Of a stretch of DNA of 64,000 bases, positions 1 to 12,374 are shown in pieces. The stretch is from Spirodela intermedia. Taxonomy: Eukaryota; Streptophyta; Magnoliopsida; Alismatales; Araceae. The position numbers and the translations under genes are program-made. The notes below the pieces were generated by a model. That model was not told the origin of the DNA, made no database searches, and was given only the letters and a program-made list of their open reading frames with translations. Within the stretch, counting starts at the first letter, position 1; the number at the start of each line of letters is the position of its first letter. Location of the stretch: positions 3,072,035 through 3,136,034 of the forward strand of contig LR746272.1 in assembly GCA_902729315.2 (NCBI GenBank). The letters are read 5' to 3'.

Positions 1-27
1 ATAAGCTCTCTATATAAGAGGCCAGGG

Positions 28-187
28 TTGAGCCCTGAGGACAACTTTTGAGTGAGAATAAGAGAAAGGTGACACAAAATAGAGCTGATCACCTCTTGGT
101 GGTTTCCACTACCTAGTTGAGCCTTGAGGACAACTTTTGAGTGAGAATAAGAGAAAGGCAACACAAAATAGAGCTGATCACCTCTTG
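28..187. repeat. Two-copy tandem repeat (71-bp units, 89-bp period)
   Basis: Positions 28-98 and 117-187 are near-identical 71-bp copies that begin TTGAGCC and end CACCTCTTG, separated by an 18-bp spacer. Only a few bases differ between the copies. No reading frame runs through them. The array lies at the window edge, so more copies may exist upstream. I do not recognise the family. Confidence 0.85.
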
Positions 188-3100
188 AGTGCTTGAAAGC
201 CAAGAAGATCGATCACGCTCATGTCTCACTTGTTCTCAACTTTAAAACTTATTTGAGATTTCAGAACTCAATATTACTAAAATCTAGGTAGCTCCCTAGT
301 TTGTGTTTAAAGCATTAACCTCTCCATTTAGGTCAAAACCTAATATTGTTTCGTTTTTTATTTTCCAAGTCAATGATAATCATTATTTTCTTGTGATCTC
401 TATTAGTTTGCTTTACCATCCATTCCTAACTTGTTATTAGATTCATATAAAACATAGAATACGTTCTAGTGCATGGAATCATATATGGGTATGTATTCTT
501 ATATTCATATTGTTTGCATGTTGTATAATATATGTAACTGAACAAATTTCATACATCCATTACAAGACACAAAATCAAAAAAAATCAAAAAAAGGAGGAG
601 AAAGGGTCGATTGTTGAACAATCAACCCTTTCACCATTTAAGCCTTGGCATATTTTCATGAACAATCATAGATGATGCTTTCATTTTTTGATCATCATGA
701 AAGCTTGAGAACTATGAATACTTTTAAGCCTTTGCATATTTCACCATTTCAAACATAGTGGTAAGTTTATCTTGTCATCCATGATATCAATTTTTTAATT
801 GTGACAGTATGTCAGTAAGTAACGAGAGTTAGATGATAACTTACATCCATTAACAACAAAACTCAATACAAACTTTGTTGTTTTCATGTTTTATAAATAC
901 TATCTTACTGGTTGGGCAGTTGATCTTATTGTGTATTTTAGATTTCATGAGAACCCCTACGAGGATGTGTTATGACTGATGTGGACATTTCAATGATCAA
1001 TGTGACTCTTGAATACTTTAGGATTGGCCTTCTTAAAATATGTGCAAGGGGAAAATCGTGCATAAAGTATATGGTTTTTCATAGAGCAAGAAGCATGAAG
1101 GGCAATTAGTAGAATGCTGGTTCCTTTATCTCTCTCTCTCTCTCTCTTTCTCTCTCCATTTTCACATCCAATCATAATCTAGTGGCCTAATGTATATGAC
1201 ATTTTATTAGAAAAATGAAGATGCTGTTGAACGGCCCTATAATGAAATCCACCAAAAAAAAGCCCAAAGGTGACTTTTAAAATTGGAAAAGTCATGATAC
1301 CAATTGAAACAAAAATATAATCAAATTATGAATGGATTCATTGAAATTATAGTAAAAATACACATTTAGTAATATTGTCTTTAATAGCAGCTCTTAGTAG
1401 CCCAGAAGGGTAACAGTTTGATTATATGTATACATGGCTGCCAGTAGTAACCCATATAGACGTGGCAGATACTAAGTGCCCCAAATGAGTTTCCTTTCTT
1501 CCACCTATGACCGCCAGTATCAAGGAAAATTGGCAGTGTCTCATTCTGACGTGAAACTTTACCTCAAAGGTCCCCAGAACCGGATTTCCAATTTTTATCC
1601 AGATTATTTGATCTTGCATAGTCTTACATGCCATGACTTCATGTGATTTCATTTTCACCCCGATAGCAGACCAAGGGTTGGAGATTTTCATATATATCCT
1701 AGCTAATCCAGAAACCCGCCTTCATTTGGACTCGCTTATGAGAACTATGCCAGAGTTGGCAACAAATGAATTATTCCCTCCCTCTCTCTCTCTCTCGCTC
1801 TCTCACTGTACCTAGATATCTCTCTCTCCCATCCACGCGTCAGTTGGGCACAAGAGCAGTGGTAGAGACGCTGCCGGGGCCATGATGCTTCCTCTAAATG
1901 ATTGGGGCGAGCCCTGCGGGGCTCATTAAAAGCCTAACGGCCCTAGGTCATTTAAGATGCTCCATCTACGCCCCCGTTCCCAACTAACACCGTCCCCCTC
2001 CAACCGTCGACACTTTCAGTCCATCATAAGGGCCCCTTCCTCTTTAAAATATTAGTAATTATATAGATAGCCTTGTCTTTTCTATATTTGTAAGATCTTT
2101 ATATGGTATCTAAACTGTGGGGGCTACCCGAAACGAAAATTATTGGCGTGCATATACATATCCGGCAAAAAAACAATGTTGGACATAATTGGTATTAGAG
2201 GAGTTCCCATACGGAAAGCTTCTTTAGTAAGTGTCCGGGGGACCCTCGTGGAGAACATGTTTCCCCTAGGTCCGATGCCTCAAGCAATAGATTTTCCTCC
2301 ACTTGACATTACCTTTCCTTATGTCTAACTTTGACCCATCACCAACCCTGATTGAAACACAGTCTTCTTGCTGATCCACTTCGGATTCTCCCTTCAGTAA
2401 GTTGGTAGAAGATTAATTGGTGATTAAAGTTGAGTCCTACGATTGTCCTGATCAACTCAGAATTTGTTTGAAAATAAAATAAAATTGAACAAGCGTAGAT
2501 GAACATAAGCCATAATTATACATTCATAGGAATCAGAGGGAGATGGGAATGTGTAATCAAAGGAATGCATAATTTAGCTGGTAAGCATAAATAAGGTTCA
2601 ACATCTTCCCATTAAAACAAACTCTTTGTTATAAACTAACCAACTTTTTTAAAGATCTTATAAATTCCAAGAATAGGCCATTGCGTTATATATATGTATA
2701 TTTACAAGCAAAAAATATGCAGAGAGTGACGCTGACAAAGGGAAACTAAAACAGAATATAACTCAAGTATCTCATATTTTAATCAAATTAAATTCCACGC
2801 CATTCGTTAAAAAGGTACGAGTCTCCGATTTTGTGATGCATCCACACCCATTGAGATCTTCTTTATTAATGCATTCGAAAGAGTGTAATTTCAAGACTGT
2901 AGAGTGACTGATGAACGGGGTCTTCTTGTCGCAACAGTGAAACACCTGCCCGGTAATAAATATTTTCTCGTATTTCAATTAATCCCGGTAACAGTGTGAC
3001 TTGAAGCCTGTAACCAAGAGGACGGCTGGTCTCCTTGTCACAGTAACCACAGCGGGCCGCCGCCGTCGGCAAGCGGACGGAGAGGGGCACGGCGCTCCCG

Positions 3101-3359
3101 GAGCCGGGCTTTACTGCATATCCAGTCCTTTGAACAGTGCCCTGAAATCAATCTCAATCTTAAGAAAGATTTGCGTGGGCCACCAAGAAGAAAGACACAT
3201 CAGGTTATGATTTGCTGGGCGAGAAGGGATTACAGAGAAAGTGAAGATTTATAGACTAGGTTTTATGGTCCATGTTCTTACGGAGCGGAGTGGTTTGTAC
3301 ATCGAAATTTATGATTACTGAGCGGATTATGACTACAGTTGTTACAGGAGTTCGCCATC
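188..3359. other. Intergenic, no gene recognised
   Basis: AT-rich DNA with no convincing reading frame; the short frames here have no recognisable domain or splice context. It holds a CT microsatellite near 1129-1158 and another near 1783-1802. A TGGTATTAGAG stretch near 2189 resembles a degenerate initiator-Met tRNA primer-binding site of an LTR element, but no flanking LTR could be recognised. The last part (about 2770-3359) is probably the 3' UTR and downstream flank of the minus-strand bHLH gene. Confidence 0.5.
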
Positions 3360-4061
3360 TCAGCTCATCATCCATGAATGATGAAGATTCATGGGCAGCT
3401 GCTGCTGGAGCTGGGCCGGCGCCTCATAGGCCCTTCCCGACGCTCGTGGTGTTGACGGTAGGCCAAGGGTCCCGGCCCTGGTGGCGGCAGCTCTTTCGAG
3501 GGACTGCACCTGAGTCTTCAAGAACTTGACGTAGTGGATGGCTTCGTCGAGCATGGAAGCCGTGTCCATCTTCGTCCCCCCGGGAACGAGCCGCTGGAGT
3601 ATCCGAATCCTCTCGCTGATGCGCTCCCGGCGGTGGCGCGCCGCCACGCTCTGCGGGTCCTTGGATATCTTCACATTCCTGCGCTTCGGCGGCTTCACCG
3701 ACTCCGGGTCGATGTGGATCGGCTGCATTGCCGCCATGCGGAATATCATCTCCCTCATTGCTGCCATCGATGCCTGTTTTCCCTCCGAAGGGTGAAGGTG
3801 CGGGTGGCCGCCAACGTACAGACCGGCGGGGTCCCCCACGGCCGCGGCGGCAAGGTCACCGAAGAGGGGATCAGTGGCCGGAAGAGTTTGAATGTCGTAG
3901 AGTGACGGTGGGGATGCGTCGCTGACAGCCGTAAAGTCGACAAAGGGTGCTTGTGGCTGCGGTTCAGCGGAGAAGCCCGGGAACTTCTCCATCTGCGTCA
4001 TCATGGTCGCCAGGTCCATTTGGATATCTGCAGATGGATTCCAGTGGAAGCCTAAGTCCAT
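3360..4061 (-). CDS. HEC: HECATE-like bHLH transcription factor
   Basis: Intronless gene for a 233-residue nuclear DNA-binding protein. The start is the first ATG (complement of 4059-4061); an upstream in-frame TTG only extends the open frame. Residues about 99-118 carry the HECATE signature [20 protein letters not shown], followed by KPPKRRN and a bHLH at about 134-190. The basic part reads [11 protein letters not shown], so the H-E-R type E/G-box contacts are not in the classical positions, as is known for the HEC/IND group. Helix 2 contains [11 protein letters not shown]. Family knowledge: HEC1/2/3 act redundantly in carpel, stigma and transmitting-tract development, partner with SPATULA, and tune auxin and cytokinin responses and phytochrome signalling. 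The N-terminus ([11 protein letters not shown]) also resembles HEC1/2. HEC1/HEC2 assignment is more likely than HEC3, but the exact orthologue is not resolved. Confidence 0.93.
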   Translation of the reverse strand: MDLGFHWNPSADIQMDLATMMTQMEKFPGFSAEPQPQAPFVDFTAVSDASPPSLYDIQTLPATDPLFGDLAAAAVGDPAGLYVGGHPHLHPSEGKQASMAAMREMIFRMAAMQPIHIDPESVKPPKRRNVKISKDPQSVAARHRRERISERIRILQRLVPGGTKMDTASMLDEAIHYVKFLKTQVQSLERAAATRAGTLGLPSTPRASGRAYEAPAQLQQQLPMNLHHSWMMS

Positions 4062-4072
4062 GGTTTCCAAGC

Positions 4073-4076
<4 letters not shown>

Positions 4077-4129
<53 letters not shown>

Positions 4130-4156
4130 TCTCCCCTCTCTCTCCCTCTCTCTCTA
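4077..4156. repeat. (CT)n/(GA)n microsatellite in the bHLH 5' leader
   Basis: Pure CT dinucleotides run from about 4077 to 4125, then become interrupted (CCCTCT, CCCCTCT) to about 4156. On the gene strand this is (GA)n ending about 16 bases before the bHLH start codon, so it probably lies in the 5' UTR. GA tracts are known targets of plant BBR/BPC GAGA-binding proteins; a role here is inference. Confidence 0.9.
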
Positions 4157-4384
4157 CTTTTGATAGGAGAACTTTGGAAGGAAGAAATACAAAAGCCCGA
4201 TTCTACAGAGAGGGAAGAAGTTGGAGGGAGCGCTGTGGACTCGGAGCAGCCTCCCGAGAACTGCAGACCAGTAGATAAAGGAAGCAAAGGAGAGGAGAAT
4301 ATAGGAAGGAGAAATAGAAGACAAGCTCGACAGTTAGATATGCGTTTATTGCCGGCCTACGATCAACCCCTGCAGGGATATGCC

Positions 4385-4396
4385 TATATATATAAT
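4385..4396 (-). promoter_or_regulatory. Candidate TATA box of the bHLH gene
   Basis: The gene strand reads TATTATATATATAGG about 325 bases upstream of the start codon. Transcription would then start near 4360 and the leader would include the GA microsatellite. Placement is inference from motif and distance only. Confidence 0.45.
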
Positions 4397-4399
4397 AGC

Positions 4400-7300
4400 C
4401 TCACCACTGTTTATTGCCCCCCACCCCCCTCCCCCCCTCCCTCTCTCTCGCTAGAGCTTTCTGTGTTTTCACTGACGTATTAAATGCGAGCATCAAAAGG
4501 TCGTCGGTACTACAAGCTTGTTGGAAAAGTTACAGTAGATTACTGCAGGAAGGGCTTCTCCCCAGGGAAAACTACTGCACGAGGGTCTTCTTCCAAATCC
4601 CCTGGTTTTTTTACGAACCGCCGGTAACCCCACACTCACATGACGAGGTCAGAGGGAGCTGCCGAGAGGAGCTCTTCCACCCCCCCTCTCCTTCCCCTCT
4701 TAAATGAGCCAGTCGGCCATCCGACGACCACGATGGGTAGTAACTCCCTGATCGGAGGGCGGCGGAGAACCGGCCTCCGATATTCTACCGACTATCCTGC
4801 CACCACCGGCCACCGCTGCTCGCGCTGCTGTGGATCGGGGAGAGCAGCAGGGGCAGCTAAGGCTTTATGGCTCTCTCCCAGGTGACCGTCGGCGCTACTT
4901 TATAGATCTCATACCTGTTATTCGTCTCTCGTCCAACAGGGTAAGTCTCGAGTTCAGATTATCCACAGGTCTAAAACTGTGAGGGAATCGGGCCGCCCTG
5001 ATATATTAACATATTTATGTGATCGATGTAATCAGTTCTAAACAACGGCAGGCCTGTTCTAATTTAAGCACCCATGGTTATATTTAATTATCAGTTTAAT
5101 TTTTTTAATAAAGGCGATAATATTTCTGCGATATTTCTGGTACTATTCATACTAGCGCAGAAGCTCCCGGAACGAGATTATTCTTAATCTTATTATGAGC
5201 AAGTTCCATATGCATTCTGATCGCGAATCTAGACTAGCGCTCTGATGGTTTTCTATGCAGAAGACAGGGTTCGGTCCCCCTCTCTCTCTCTCTCTCTCTC
5301 CCCTTCTCTCTCTTCCCCTCTTCCCCTCTTCCCCTCTTCTGGTGACTTTTACGTCACCATCTGCGTTTACCAATGCAGGAACGCCAATCGATAGACGGAA
5401 CCCAATCCCTAAGCGATCTTCATCCTGTTCCATTCCGTTCGTTCAACCATTCTTCTCTTCCATCCACACCTTGTTCGATTATTTTCTCGCTCTAACTCTT
5501 CCAAGTTCCAGGGAAAGGAGGACAAGGGGAGATCGAGGATGCCAATAAGAGAAAAACAATAAATATAAGGCCAGCGGCGTTCAGAACTGCGACCACCAAC
5601 CCCTTCCCCATCGGGACTTGCACCTGCAAAGAGACGGACAAACAAAGCGCTACACACAAACGATCAGACAGAAGAGGAAAGGAGAACTTATCGCTGGCTT
5701 ACGAATTCAGTTTCGTCTGCTATTAATAGTGGCTAGGATTGGGGGAGGAGGTCCGGTCCCCTCTACCTTTCTTCTTCCTCATCCCTCGCCATGGTTTCTC
5801 CGCAGACGAGGGAGAGAAAATGGCCATTGCCTAGGGCTGCACCACTCTGTGGTTTGGATTCCTTCGGCTCACACGAAGTACGCTGCTTTCTTCTTCCGCT
5901 TTATTCTTCCACTCTGCCTTTTGGAGGGTTTATGGTGCTGCAAGAAAAGAGCTTAGTTTTCCTTTGACCTCAGAAGTAGACTGCCAGTAGGTTAAGGGTA
6001 TGATCCTGTGTTATGTTCTGCACTAGTGGGAGCTAGCTGCATGGCTCATTTTCCTTAATTTAATGTAGCATGTCAGCTTTCTATCATTTAATTCTAGCAT
6101 ACGGCCAAATTATAAAGTCACATGGCTCAATCTATTCGATGCGAAGAAAACAATAATGGCCAAGTCTGTCGTTTTCAACTTCAAGCAAGTGAAGAATCCG
6201 TTGAAATGTGAGGTATACCAATGGGATGCAAAGAATAAAACAAAACAATGATTGTTGAAATATGTGACAGTATTTTTTACTTTTATCTATTAAATCCATT
6301 AGACAAGCCTAAATAAATTATTTAAATCAAACCAAATATTGACATGTGTTAATATACACATTACTAGTACATTTGTTGATAATTAAATAAATTTTATTCT
6401 ATAGAGATACTTAAGATCTCGTATAATTTGGCTTCGGAGTTTTTACTTCTAACTATGCAATCATTTTATGAGGCAACACTTAAAAAATAAGTTATTTAGT
6501 TAAAATTAAATGAGATAAAAACAAATGTTCTGTTCATGAACTAAAAATGAGGTTTGACAATCTGACTACATATGATGATTCAGCTCAATTGTAACCAAAT
6601 GTTGTAAATTAAAGTTATTCTAGAGTTATTGATGAGTTGAAAATAAATATGGAGAGGTGAAAGACCAATTAAAAAAAGATTTAACAGTCGTGCTATTTAT
6701 TAGTTTCAGCTTGTCTAGGGCCATGATAGTTCTTGTTTGATTGCATTTGCTATTTACTAATATTTTTATTCACCGAATATATCACCAACATGACATAGAT
6801 GACACCATTTATCATTTAAAAGGATTAAATAATTAAACTTATCTTGAACACTTTAGATATGTCATCATTATTTGTTTCAGAAATATCCAAAAAGTCAATC
6901 TTGGACTTGACTAGTTAAGTCTATTTGGCAATACCAAATGGATGCAACATGATACTTTTAGGATATTCTAAGGTTAAATACTAGAAAGTTCAATATATTT
7001 TCTTATAATTGGTGCTTCAATTCTTGAGTCACTAAAATCCTCTATCCTCTATTTTTTTATATATTTATATACATTTGAGCACATTATTGATCGAAACATA
7101 GCATGTAAACTTCAATAGTTTTTTTCTCCATTGTCATTAAGGTGGATTGTCCAATGAGTGGGTTTGTTGTGCCATAATCTAAATAAATATTGACTTTGCC
7201 TGTCCTGGTTTGTCTTTTAAACATGACTCCAAGTTTTCTTTCATAAATTGCGAGATGACCCCACATAGTATCTATGGATTGTTAACCCTAAAGTATGTTC

Positions 7301-7700
7301 CAACATTTCGACTTTATTACATTGTTTCATATTCATCTTCATCTCCCATGTTTATCGGGTCATCTCTTCCTCTTCATCTTCCATCTTCATCTCCTTTTAG
7401 TCAATCAAGTCTACCTCTCCATTTGAGAGACGAGGACCTCTCTCCGTCTGCTTCCTCTCTAGAAACTCTTTGTTTTAGGGTTGCGGTTTTTAGCTCACTT
7501 ACATCTTCTCCTCATGAATAGTATTTACCTTATCCCAAAACCTCTTATAAATACGCTAATCTGGAATAGAGTACCCATCAGATTCAGAGACGACAACCAC
7601 CAAGTCTCTAGAATATATAACGGAGCAACCACTTCAAAAAACCTTGATGGACGTCTTTGTCGTTGCTAGTTCTGTGATCTAATCACTTTAAAAGCGTAGA
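4400..7700. other. Intergenic, no gene recognised
   Basis: 4400-5000 is GC-moderate and could be the distal promoter of the bHLH gene. A CT microsatellite lies at about 5278-5340 with CCCCTCTT repeats. 5990-7700 is strongly AT-rich. Open frames here, for example at 5618-5956 and 7210-7521, show no domain, no codon bias and no splice partners. I see nothing I can name. Confidence 0.5.
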
Positions 7701-7724
7701 TTTTTTCATCGACTGTTATTCCCG

Positions 7725-8146
7725 CCAGGGGCTGATCGATGCCTCGCGAGACGGCCTCGGTTGCTAGGATCCCTCTGCCAGGCGCCATGCGTTCGCCTAT
7801 GGTTGGTCCGGGGTCCCCGCTGAGCGCTGCCGTGCAACTCATCGGGGGACCGGCCGGACGTAGCAGTTACGGAGGGGAGACGCCGTAGGGGAAGCCGGGA
7901 TCCTCTTTGGATAGCGCCCGCCAGCCCTTCGGCTGAAATGGCAGGCGGTGGGAAGACGTTGCGGGTCGGCAGCGCCCCTTCAGAGACAGGGATTTGGTCG
8001 GGATCCCTCGCTCTCTCAATCAGTCGATCCCCCACCGCCGGCTACGGGACAAGGTCGGCATCTCCACACAATGCAATTAATGCCAAGCGGGCCAACCAGC
8101 CGCCCTTCCTACGTGCAAGAAGGCTAAGCACCCCCCTCTCTCTCTT

Positions 8147-8179
<33 letters not shown>

Positions 8180-8223
8180 CCAGAGTCACATGTTCGACAT
8201 GCAAGAAGATGGTCCTCTCTCTC

Positions 8224-8256
<33 letters not shown>

Positions 8257-8690
8257 GGTGAACCTGTCCCAGAGACAAGAACATGGTGGCCTCCATCTCC
8301 CCTCTCTCCCTCCTCTCCCGACTTCTGATACACATGTCCTAATGCAAGAACATGGCGGCCTCTCTCTCTCATTTTTGTCCCCGGCCGCTGCCGCCACTGC
8401 TGTCCCCACCACGCCGGAGATGTCGGGTGGGGGTGCAATGAATATGAGACGGTGCAGAAGAATAACGTGGGCCGGGGAGAGAGAAGCTGCATCATTGGCG
8501 TGTCTTCGGCAGCCATGCATGAGAGCGTGCGACATGTCGGGATCCTACCGGCCCTCATCACGTGGGGCGGTTGCGACGGCGGTTGACCGTTGCCCCCACC
8601 CCCCCACGTTTGCCAAACACCGGCGAAAGCGGGCCGTCTCCCTTGGCACCACCACCACGTGTCAGTGAGCCTATCCACCCGCTTCCCTCT
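7725..8690. other. GC-rich block with CT tracts, unknown
   Basis: A sharp GC-rich block inside AT-rich flanks. 7725-8035 contains overlapping open frames on both strands with Arg/Gly/Pro-rich translations and no recognised domain. 8140-8380 holds long CT tracts and three diverged copies of a unit containing CATGC-AAGAA-ATGGTGGCC followed by CT repeats (about 8187-8256, 8268-8320 and 8333-8380). The open frames across the CT tracts are low-complexity artefacts. It may be a degraded mobile element or a promoter-like island. Confidence 0.4.
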
Positions 8691-9923
8691 TTTCCCTTTG
8701 ACTACGACCCCTTCTCAAGGATTCTACAGCAATTCTTGTCTTTCCAAGCCGGAATCTTGCGTTATCTTCCAGGAATTACAGAGCCCACTTTGTTCATGTA
8801 AAATGGAATGTGTAGGTTCCTCTTTGAGTCACTTGGACTATTTTTGGGGAAGCTGACCTTCAACACTTACCCCGAGTGGAAGTTTAGTCTTATCAACTCC
8901 AGCGTTAACAGGTTCCCTAGCTTTGGTTTTCTTTCATTAGTTGAGAATAGGTCATATGCGATTCCATTTCCACCGAAATTCATTGCATGTGATGACGGAC
9001 TACATTAACCTACAGGTTGAGTCTAGTATGTTCCAAACATTTTATGATCAAGGGGAAGTTCATCCATGTTACTAAGATTTCAAATAAATTCATAAGTTGG
9101 GATTATGAAAACTTTGAACAACATGGGAAGGAGAGGATTTGACACCAAAAGATTATGTACAATAGAGGAGGTTTTTACATGCAAATAGAGGAGGCTAGAT
9201 TCTGTACAATATGCCTGCACATGGAGGGTTAGTTTAGTTTTCACCATCTTTGAGGTGGTTATGTTCAGCCAAAAAGATCATTATCCACATAAAAAATGAA
9301 CATTTAAGCACACTTTATGTTTTTGTCCTCTCAAAGAGAGTACTTGGTAGAATGAATGCCAATAAACAGAAAAAATGGTACTTATGTAATGCTTTATCTC
9401 AAATTATAGCATCACCGTTGTTTATATAGTATGGACAACATAAGGATACAACCAGAAATGAGATTGAAAATGGAGGTTGTAAAAAGTCAACCCACAAAGA
9501 TTACCATGCATCTAATCTTTCAGTTTTTTAAAGCTATCTATACTTGGTGATCAAAGAAAACTTGTTTCATCATGGAGATGACAATGAAACTCTACTTCAT
9601 GAGCTTTCTTATATGATAATCACATATTAATATTGATTGCATTGTAAGGAAAACTATGATTGTGCCATGGATGTATGTATACGTGATCATGAAGATTTGG
9701 ATAGTCTCTATTAAAAAACAAAAGTTGATGTTAAATTGAAGAGTCCTACTGGTCAAAGCGTGAATGATTTGGGGAACATCTTCATAATCATCAATGCTTG
9801 TGTTAGTTAGAACACCTAGAACTCAAAAAGGTGAGGAGAAATGTAATAGTAGAAGAGGGTAGCTTCTAGAGGCATTCATTAGTGGGACAAAGTTCTAATA
9901 AGTTAACCTTTGGTCGCTACATG
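8691..9923. other. Intergenic, no gene recognised
   Basis: AT-rich sequence without a supported gene up to the left LTR of the copia element. The five bases just before the LTR (9919-9923) are ACATG. Confidence 0.5.
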
Positions 9924-12321
9924 TGTTGTTATTGACTACCCAAACTAGTGGGCTGGAAATAATGGGCCAAAAGCAAAAAGGGGGAAAGTGACTTTTCCCC
10001 TCCTTTTAGGGCATGTGGGTGCTATAAGAAAATATGAGTTCATTTGCAAAAATCAAATAGCTCCATCCAGCACCATCATATATGAAACAAATGACTACTT
10101 TAGAGGAGAGATTTTGATAGAAAAGTAGAGAGAGAGAGAGAGAGGTACTCTTTTCATCTATCTCATTAGGTGGTCCAATTCGATCCATGAAGAGAGGATT
10201 TTTGTGCTCTAAACATTTGTAAGGACTTAGGTGATAATCATTTTTCTTTATTTGTTTCTCCAACTTAGCCTTTATTTTTTTTCTTCACATGAATGTAGGA
10301 TTTTTTTCTCCAAATAAAAAAAACAATGCTATAAGGTGATTTTAATTTAGTTTAGTTGTTCATTAAAAATTTACAACATTTTAGGTTATTTAATTTTTAT
10401 AAACATATTATTATAATCAAAATATATGTGACATTAGTTTTACTACTTTGGTGTTTGTTACTTGATGTGATTTAATCATTGTATAATAAATCACACAAAT
10501 TTAAAATTTATAAAATTAGAAAATAGTAATTTTTAGATATTTAGAAGTATTTGTGAACAAATATATCAATTATAATTCAATAAAACTTTTAAAAATAGTG
10601 ATAATTTTCCAAGTTAATCATATAGATGTAATATAACATCAAGTAAGTCTTAAAAAAAATCTCAAAGAATACAAGTTTTTATGAATTTTATACTAAGAAA
10701 TAAAAATAAAATATATTTAAAATTCATAAAAAAGGAAAATAAGGATGCAGATATCAAGATGATGTCAGCACCCAATGAACGCAAATTAGACGAAAATAGA
10801 GTTTTGTCCGATGATTCTTATGTAAATGATTACATATGACTTAATTGATCAAATTAAGATCTATAAAAGTCGAAAGAATCATAAATGAATGAAGTATAGC
10901 TTGGTAAATTTAAATCACAAAAATTATCACTACATGAAATAAAAATTAAGTTGAAAGTAAAAAAATAGAGTTTTGACATTGTGACAGTGATGCATTGATG
11001 ATGCACTAGAATCTTAAGTATTCGGAAGGATCGTCGTATAATGTCTACGGCCTCAAAGGCTCTCTTTAGATAAGGACGACATAGATAATCTTTAGATCTC
11101 CTTGCGAAGTCTAAATATCAATTAAATGAGTCATCAAATCGTCTCTAGTGGCTGCTACTTGATAAAATAGAAAAATGACGACTTTACGACTCTCTCATGA
11201 CTATCACTCAATGAAGAAGATCTAGATGGAGGTGAGATGCATGTTAGGGAACTTTATTCTTAGGTATGCATAAATAAAAAGAAGCTCTTCATTGCATCCG
11301 GTACACTTTCAGGAGGTGACAACTCGTTTCCTAATAAATTGTCCTCTTCCGAATGATATCTTGTTCGTCGATCAATCAAAGATGATTTACTCGATGGATT
11401 TGTGATTCTTTTATCGTTAATCGTTTAGTAATGTTAGTAACAATATTTCACAAATTACATTGACAAGATTTTCGTTGAGGATCTAACAATTATGGTGGCT
11501 TAATCCTTCACTAGTGATCTGTAGAAAAGTCATGATAATCAGATAAAAATATAAATTTTAGTTCTAAGAGGATTTACATCTACGTTAGTTGTATGTCTAT
11601 ATGAGAGAGATTAAAATAAGTATTGAAATACCTTATCAAGGGATGTCATAATGATATATCTCTATTATAACTAAGGGGTAGTTTAGATATTAAAATCTTT
11701 GAAGCCTTTCATAGGAAGATGTGATGTGAATTTAGTCCCACATTCTTTGTGTGTCAAAGTTTTAGATGAATATATAGTAATATTACATTTACAAGTAATA
11801 AGTCTCTTTCTCACGCATGTATGATCACTCTTTGCCTCACAATCGATTGACTACCAATAACGTGGAAAGAGAGTGGCACACACGTGCCCCCATTGGTCCT
11901 AGCGGCTCAAGCCCTTGCTTGGGGCTCCTCCTAATTGTGCTTTTGACCCACTTGCAGGCCTAGTTGACTGACGGGTTCCTCCTTTTTACTATATTTTAAT
12001 ATATTTTTTCCTTTATTTATCTCAAAAATAAGACTATAAAAATTATATAAATTCATAGAAAATCACATAATTAGTCAAAATTTTATATTAATTAATTAAA
12101 AACTACTTTTCATAATTTAACATAAATATAAGTCTATTTATCATGAGTTAAAACTAAAAATATATTATTTACTAATTATTAACTCATGATAATGAAGACT
12201 TATCATTGCCTATATGATATTTTTTGATTACTTGCACAACTAAATATTTGGTAATTGAGATGTAATTTCTAGCATGTCATAATTATTTTAAACTCTAATT
12301 TTAGAGTCACTTATCACAACA
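9924..12321 (+). repeat. 5' LTR, interrupted by an insertion
   Basis: The LTR runs 9924-10481 and resumes at about 12209, ending in ACAACA at 12321, which is the inverse of its TGTTGT start. The right LTR reads across the interruption without a break: its CTCCTTGCAGCG...CTACACAATGGCATATTTAG segment matches 10475-10481 joined to 12209-12250. Confidence 0.75.
10482..12201. mobile_element. 1.7-kb insertion nested in the 5' LTR
   Basis: This segment is absent from the 3' LTR. It is bordered by a 7-bp direct repeat ATCATTG (10475-10481 and 12202-12208) that looks like a target-site duplication. It has no coding frame, AT-rich ends and a more GC-rich middle (about 11820-11970). It ends in an inverted repeat with arms 12130-12151 and 12179-12201, and the right arm stops exactly at the proposed border. 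No LTR, poly-A tail or long terminal inverted repeat was seen, so the class is unknown. Confidence 0.55.
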
Positions 12322-12323
12322 TC

Positions 12324-12336
12324 TGATATCAAAGTT
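12324..12336 (+). other. Primer-binding-site-like sequence of the copia element
   Basis: TGATATCAAAG directly after the LTR end ACAACA-TC resembles the initiator-methionine tRNA complement TGGTATCAGAG used by most plant copia elements, with two or three changes. Confidence 0.6.
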
Positions 12337-12374
12337 AAACTAATATTTCTCTAATTATGCTAGTTTTTTTAAAG

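Noticed and set aside
1850-1960. tRNA-like box A motif (TGGTAGAGACG) suggesting a SINE.
   Set aside because: No box B at the right distance, no poly-A or T tail and no second copy in the window.
8124-8678. 184-codon minus-strand frame and overlapping plus-strand frames.
   Set aside because: They cross CT/GA tracts, overlap each other on opposite strands, and have no conserved motif.
10482-12201. Helitron as the identity of the nested insertion, because of the terminal hairpin.
   Set aside because: Helitrons do not create target duplications, usually insert between A and T and end CTRR after the hairpin; the 7-bp duplication and missing CTRR do not fit.
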